From Burkholderiaceae bacterium (GTDB lineage Bacteria > Pseudomonadota > Gammaproteobacteria > Burkholderiales > Burkholderiaceae): a stretch of 7,405 nucleotides of DNA. This document shows, in pieces, positions 4,971 through 7,405 of the stretch. Made by a program: the position numbers and the translations under genes. Where the stretch lies: assembly GCA_022701845.1 (NCBI GenBank), contig JAKONS010000373.1:1-7405 (forward strand), in the 5' to 3' direction. The number at the start of each line of letters is the position of its first letter. Within the stretch, counting starts at the first letter, position 1. The notes below the pieces were generated by a model. That model was given only the letters and a program-made list of their open reading frames with translations. It was not told the origin of the DNA and did not search any database.

Positions 4971-6008
4971 ATGACCGAAGACCTCCCGGACAGCGTCGCC
5001 CCGCTCGCCGAACGCAACCGCCCCTCCGTCACCCTGCGGGACGTCGCCCAGCTGGCGGGCGTTTCCACCATGACGGTGTCGCGGGCCATCCATGCGCCGC
5101 AGCGGGTCACCGCGCCGCTGCGCCAGCGGGTGGACGAGGCGGTCAAGGTGCTGGGCTATGTGCCCAACCTGATGGCCAACGGCCTGCGGTCGTCGCGCAG
5201 CTACCTGGTGACGGCGCTGGTGCCCACCATCGTCGGCTCGCTGTTCTCCGAGATGGTCCGCTCCCTGACCGAGGCGCTGGAGGAGAACGGCTACCAGCTG
5301 ATGGTCGGCCAGATCGGCTATGGCCGCACGCGCGAGGACGAGCTGCTGAAAGCCATCATCGGCCGCCGCCCCGACGGCATCGTGCTGGCCGGCGTGCTGC
5401 ACTCGCCGGACGCCCGCACCATGCTCGTCTCGTCGGGCATTCCGGTGATCGAGACCTGGGACACCACCGGCACGCCGATCGACATGCTGCTGCGCCTGTC
5501 GCACGAGCAGATCGGGCGCGAGGTCTGCAAGCACCTGCATGCCGGCGGCCGGCGCCACCTGGCGTTGCTCAACGGCCGCGACGAGCGCGCCGACCTGCGC
5601 GCGCGCGGCTACCTGGCCCAGGCGGCGGAGCTCGGCCTGCCGGAACCGGTGGTCTACCGGGCGGTGTCGCCCACCACCCATGCGCAGGGCCGCGACGGCC
5701 TCGACTACCTGCTGCGGGTGGCGCCGCGCGTCGACGGCGTGTTCTGCAGCTCCGACATGATGGCCACCGGCGTGCTCACCCAGGCCCGGGTGCGCGGCAT
5801 CGCGGTGCCCGAGCGGCTGGCGGTGATCGGCTTCGGCGACCTGGACTTCGCCGCCACCATGGTGCCGAGCCTCACCAGCGTGCATATCGACGGTGCCGCC
5901 ATCGGCCAGATGGCCGCCCGGATGATCGCCGACTGCGCCGACGGCACGCCGCCGGCGCAGCGCATCGTGGACATCCAGTACGCCATCGTCGAGCGCGAGA
6001 GCAGCTGA
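4971..6008 (+). CDS. LacI-family transcriptional regulator, GntR (gluconate repressor)-like branch
   Basis: The product is 345 aa, the usual LacI-family length. Residues 20-67 form the DNA-binding headpiece: the helix-turn-helix TLRDVAQLAGVSTMTVSRAI (21-40), then VTAPLRQRVDEAVKVLGYVPN (46-66) and a hinge region around ANGLRS (69-74) with Leu72 in the minor-groove position. The effector domain is a periplasmic-binding-protein fold. LVTALVPTIVGSLFSEMVRSL (79-99), GYQLMVGQIGYG (107-118), RPDGIVLAG (133-141), GIPVIETWD (156-164), GVFCSSDMMATGVL (256-269) and LAVIGFGDLDFA (283-294) closely follow E. coli GntR-type repressors. The effector is probably a sugar acid or related acid (inference). The start is the first ATG after the promoter region. 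No clear SD precedes it, so translation may be weak or depend on other signals. It is divergent from the Bug / MBL / Sel1 operon and converges on the third Bug gene with a 24-bp gap, so the divergent operon is the likelier target. Confidence 0.95.
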   Translation: MTEDLPDSVAPLAERNRPSVTLRDVAQLAGVSTMTVSRAIHAPQRVTAPLRQRVDEAVKVLGYVPNLMANGLRSSRSYLVTALVPTIVGSLFSEMVRSLTEALEENGYQLMVGQIGYGRTREDELLKAIIGRRPDGIVLAGVLHSPDARTMLVSSGIPVIETWDTTGTPIDMLLRLSHEQIGREVCKHLHAGGRRHLALLNGRDERADLRARGYLAQAAELGLPEPVVYRAVSPTTHAQGRDGLDYLLRVAPRVDGVFCSSDMMATGVLTQARVRGIAVPERLAVIGFGDLDFAATMVPSLTSVHIDGAAIGQMAARMIADCADGTPPAQRIVDIQYAIVERESS

Positions 6009-6032
6009 AGGCCCGACTCCGGCGCCGGCCGC

Positions 6033-7028
6033 CTATTCGGCCCGCAGGTTCGCGGCCTTGGCGACCTGGGTCCACTGGGTGACCTCCTTGCGCACGAAGG
6101 CGGTGAAGTCGGCGGACGACAGCCCGCCCGCCACGTTGCCGGTCGCCTCCAGGCGTTCCTTCACCTGCGGCTCCTGCAAGGCGGCGACGACCTCCTGCTG
6201 CAGCTTGCGCGCGATGGCCGGGGGCAGGCCCGCCGGCGCGGAGAGGCCGGTCCAGGAAACCGCACGGAAGCCGGGAAAGCCCGACTCCGCGACGGTGGGC
6301 ACCTCGGGGAACAGCGAACTTCGCTGGTCGCCGGTCACCGCCAGGATGCGCAGCCGGCCGGCTTTCACATACTGCGGCAGGGTGTCGGCCACCATCACCA
6401 GGATCGGCACCTGGCCGCCCAGCACATCGGTGACCGCCGGTGCCGCGCCCTTGTACGGAATGTGGGTCGCGTCGAGCCCCGCCTTCTGCTTGAGCAGCTC
6501 GAAGGCCAGCTGGCCGGACGAGCCGTTGCCGGGGCTCGCATAGTTGTACTTGCCGGGCGCGCGCTTGAGCAGCTCGAGCAGCTCGGCGAAGGTCCTGGCC
6601 GGGAAGTCCGCATTCACCGCGATGGCGTTCGGGCTCGACGAGATGTTGGTGATGTGGACGAAATCGCGGACCGGGTCGTAGGGCATGTTGGCGAACAGCC
6701 CGACGTTGGCCGCATGGGTGCCGACGCCCGACACCACCAGGGTGTGGCCGTCCGGCTTCGCCCGTGCGACGAACGCCGAGCCGATGTTGCCGCTGGCGCC
6801 CGCCCTGTTGTCGACCACCACCGCCTGCCCGAGCGACCGGCCGAGGCTCTGGGCGATCAGGCGGGCGTTGACGTCGGTGGTTCCGCCCGGCGGGAACGGT
6901 ACGACCAGGGTGATCGGCCGGTCGGGCCAGGGGGATGCCGCTGCGGCGGCCCGGCTGGCGAACGCGGTGGCGATGCCGGCTGCCAGCACCGAGCGGCGAC
7001 CGAGGGAATCGGGTGATGCGGTTGTCAT
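6033..7028 (-). CDS. Bug/TctC-family periplasmic solute-binding protein (Tat-like signal)
   Basis: The product is 331 aa. The N-terminus has twin arginines followed by a hydrophobic stretch and an alanine-rich cleavage area (LGRRSVLAAGIATAFASRAA, residues 9-28). This looks like a Tat signal, unlike the Sec signal of the other complete Bug protein here. The mature protein shows WPDRPITLVVPFPPGGTTD (34-52), VDNRAGASGNIGS (72-84), PDGHTLVVSGVGTH (92-105), ASPGNGSSGQLAFELL (164-179), IPYKGAAPAVTDVLGGQV (190-207), LAVTGDQRSSLFPEVPT (229-245) and SWTGLSAPAGLP (258-269), all Bug-family blocks. It would bind a small, probably acidic ligand in the periplasm. The start at 7028 is chosen for the AGGAGA SD; a longer reading to 7169 would lie inside the upstream enolase gene. 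It follows the enolase-superfamily gene by 43 bp, so receptor and enzyme probably serve the same substrate (inference). The two complete Bug proteins are clearly paralogous but divergent, so no recent duplication is seen. Confidence 0.96.
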   Translation of the reverse strand: MTTASPDSLGRRSVLAAGIATAFASRAAAAASPWPDRPITLVVPFPPGGTTDVNARLIAQSLGRSLGQAVVVDNRAGASGNIGSAFVARAKPDGHTLVVSGVGTHAANVGLFANMPYDPVRDFVHITNISSSPNAIAVNADFPARTFAELLELLKRAPGKYNYASPGNGSSGQLAFELLKQKAGLDATHIPYKGAAPAVTDVLGGQVPILVMVADTLPQYVKAGRLRILAVTGDQRSSLFPEVPTVAESGFPGFRAVSWTGLSAPAGLPPAIARKLQQEVVAALQEPQVKERLEATGNVAGGLSSADFTAFVRKEVTQWTQVAKAANLRAE

Positions 7029-7036
7029 GTCGTGTG

Positions 7037-7042
7037 TCTCCT
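7037..7042 (-). promoter_or_regulatory. Ribosome binding site of the Bug gene starting at 7028
   Basis: AGGAGA on the minus strand stands about 8 bases before the ATG at 7026-7028 and sets the start so that the twin-arginine signal peptide is intact. Confidence 0.8.
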
Positions 7043-7071
7043 GTCGTTTGAAATGATTCGGCGCGGGGCGC

Positions 7072-7405
7072 TCAGGGCAGGTGCACCGTCCAGCTGTCCA
7101 CCATCCAGGGCGCGAGCCGCTCCGGCTCCAGCTCGAAGCCGAGGCCGGGGCCTTCCGGCAGCGCCACATGCCCGTGGCGGTCCAGTGCCAGATCGAACAG
7201 CTCGATCAACGGATTGCCGGTCGGGTCCCATTCGACGAACGGGTAGTTGGCCGGTCCGCCGCCTCGCCGCGCCGGCAGCAGGGCGGCCATCTGCAGCGAG
7301 GCGTGGAAGTTGATGGTGGTGCTGAAGGCGTGCGGCATCACCGGCAGGTCGTAGGCGTCGGCCAGGCTGGCGACACGGTCGAAACCGGTGAAGCCGCCGC
7401 AGACG
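7072..7405 (-). CDS. Mandelate racemase/muconate lactonizing enzyme family (enolase superfamily) protein, C-terminal fragment
   Basis: Only the last 110 residues are in the window; the start lies beyond the right edge. The fragment begins VCGGFTGFDRVASLADAYDL, the last strands and helices of the barrel, where the family typically reads D-x-x-x-GG-(I/F/T)-T followed by an A-x-A-(Y/H) helix. PVMPHAFSTTINFHASLQMAA follows: its His is in the position of the catalytic-dyad His of the mandelate racemase group (MR His297). Later Glu in PFVEWD sits where many members have the barrel's last acidic residue. The tail has PLIE, then the conserved ending G-H-V-A-L-P-E-G-P-G-L-G-F-E-L-E-P-E-R-L. Such enzymes abstract an alpha-proton from a carboxylate using Mg2+. 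Many relatives are sugar-acid dehydratases, others racemases or cycloisomerases, and the metal ligands that would decide lie outside the window. It heads, or sits within, an operon with the downstream Bug gene. Confidence 0.9.
   Translation of the reverse strand, partial: VCGGFTGFDRVASLADAYDLPVMPHAFSTTINFHASLQMAALLPARRGGGPANYPFVEWDPTGNPLIELFDLALDRHGHVALPEGPGLGFELEPERLAPWMVDSWTVHLP

Noticed and set aside
4956..5885. A minus-strand open frame of 309 codons opposite the LacI-type gene
   Set aside because: The translation is rich in Arg/His/Ala/Gly with no recognisable motif, while the plus strand encodes a full LacI-family protein. It is an antisense shadow.
1239..6008. A plus-strand open frame of about 1590 codons running through the hydrolase and Bug genes and into the LacI-type gene
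   Set aside because: Its first two thirds are antisense to genes with clear families and show His/Arg/Gly/Val-rich shadow composition typical of GC-rich DNA. Only the last 345 codons, from 4971, encode a recognisable protein. The frame being open across the intergenic gap appears to be chance.
6009..6032. Possible terminator between the convergent regulator and Bug genes (GC palindrome CCGGCGCCGG at 6019-6028)
   Set aside because: The palindrome is short with no loop and no T-run on either strand; such sequences are expected by chance in GC-rich DNA.

Overview
This is a GC-rich window with the GC-ending codon use typical of Betaproteobacteria. It holds three separate Bug-type (TctC-like) periplasmic solute-binding proteins, two complete and one cut by the left edge. 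Large expansion of orphan Bug proteins is a hallmark of Burkholderiales (Bordetella, Cupriavidus, Comamonadaceae relatives), so a Burkholderiales chromosome is the best guess. The genus cannot be told from the sequence. No RNA gene, mobile element, CRISPR array or origin is visible, and coding is dense throughout.

Layout. (1) Plus strand, 1-631: the 3' end of a Bug gene, whose stop codon overlaps the start of a RidA-family enamine/imine deaminase gene. (2) Minus strand, 4787 to 659, read leftward: a Bug gene, a large exported metallo-beta-lactamase-fold lipoprotein (805 aa) and a small secreted Sel1-repeat protein. The first gap is 45 bp and the second junction overlaps by 23 bp, so this looks like one operon. 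It converges on ridA. (3) A 183-bp divergent regulatory region, 4788-4970, carries two LacI-type operator-like sites whose centres are 31 bp apart, plus a plausible promoter for the regulator. (4) Plus strand, 4971-6008: a LacI/GntR-type repressor. (5) Minus strand, 7405 to 6033: the 3' end of a mandelate racemase/muconate lactonizing enzyme (enolase superfamily) gene, then a third Bug gene with a Tat-like signal. These two form an operon that converges on the regulator.

How the genes may work together. Bug proteins usually bind carboxylates or related small polar ligands. Enolase-superfamily enzymes of this subgroup often dehydrate or isomerise sugar acids. RidA proteins remove reactive enamine/imine intermediates. 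The region therefore looks like a catabolic patchwork for organic or sugar acids. The most distinctive unit is the divergent LacI regulator with the Bug / metallo-hydrolase lipoprotein / Sel1 operon. It may be a regulated cell-envelope module in which a surface or periplasmic zinc hydrolase releases a product that the Bug protein captures. That functional link is inference from gene order. No TctA/TctB membrane partner is present in the window.
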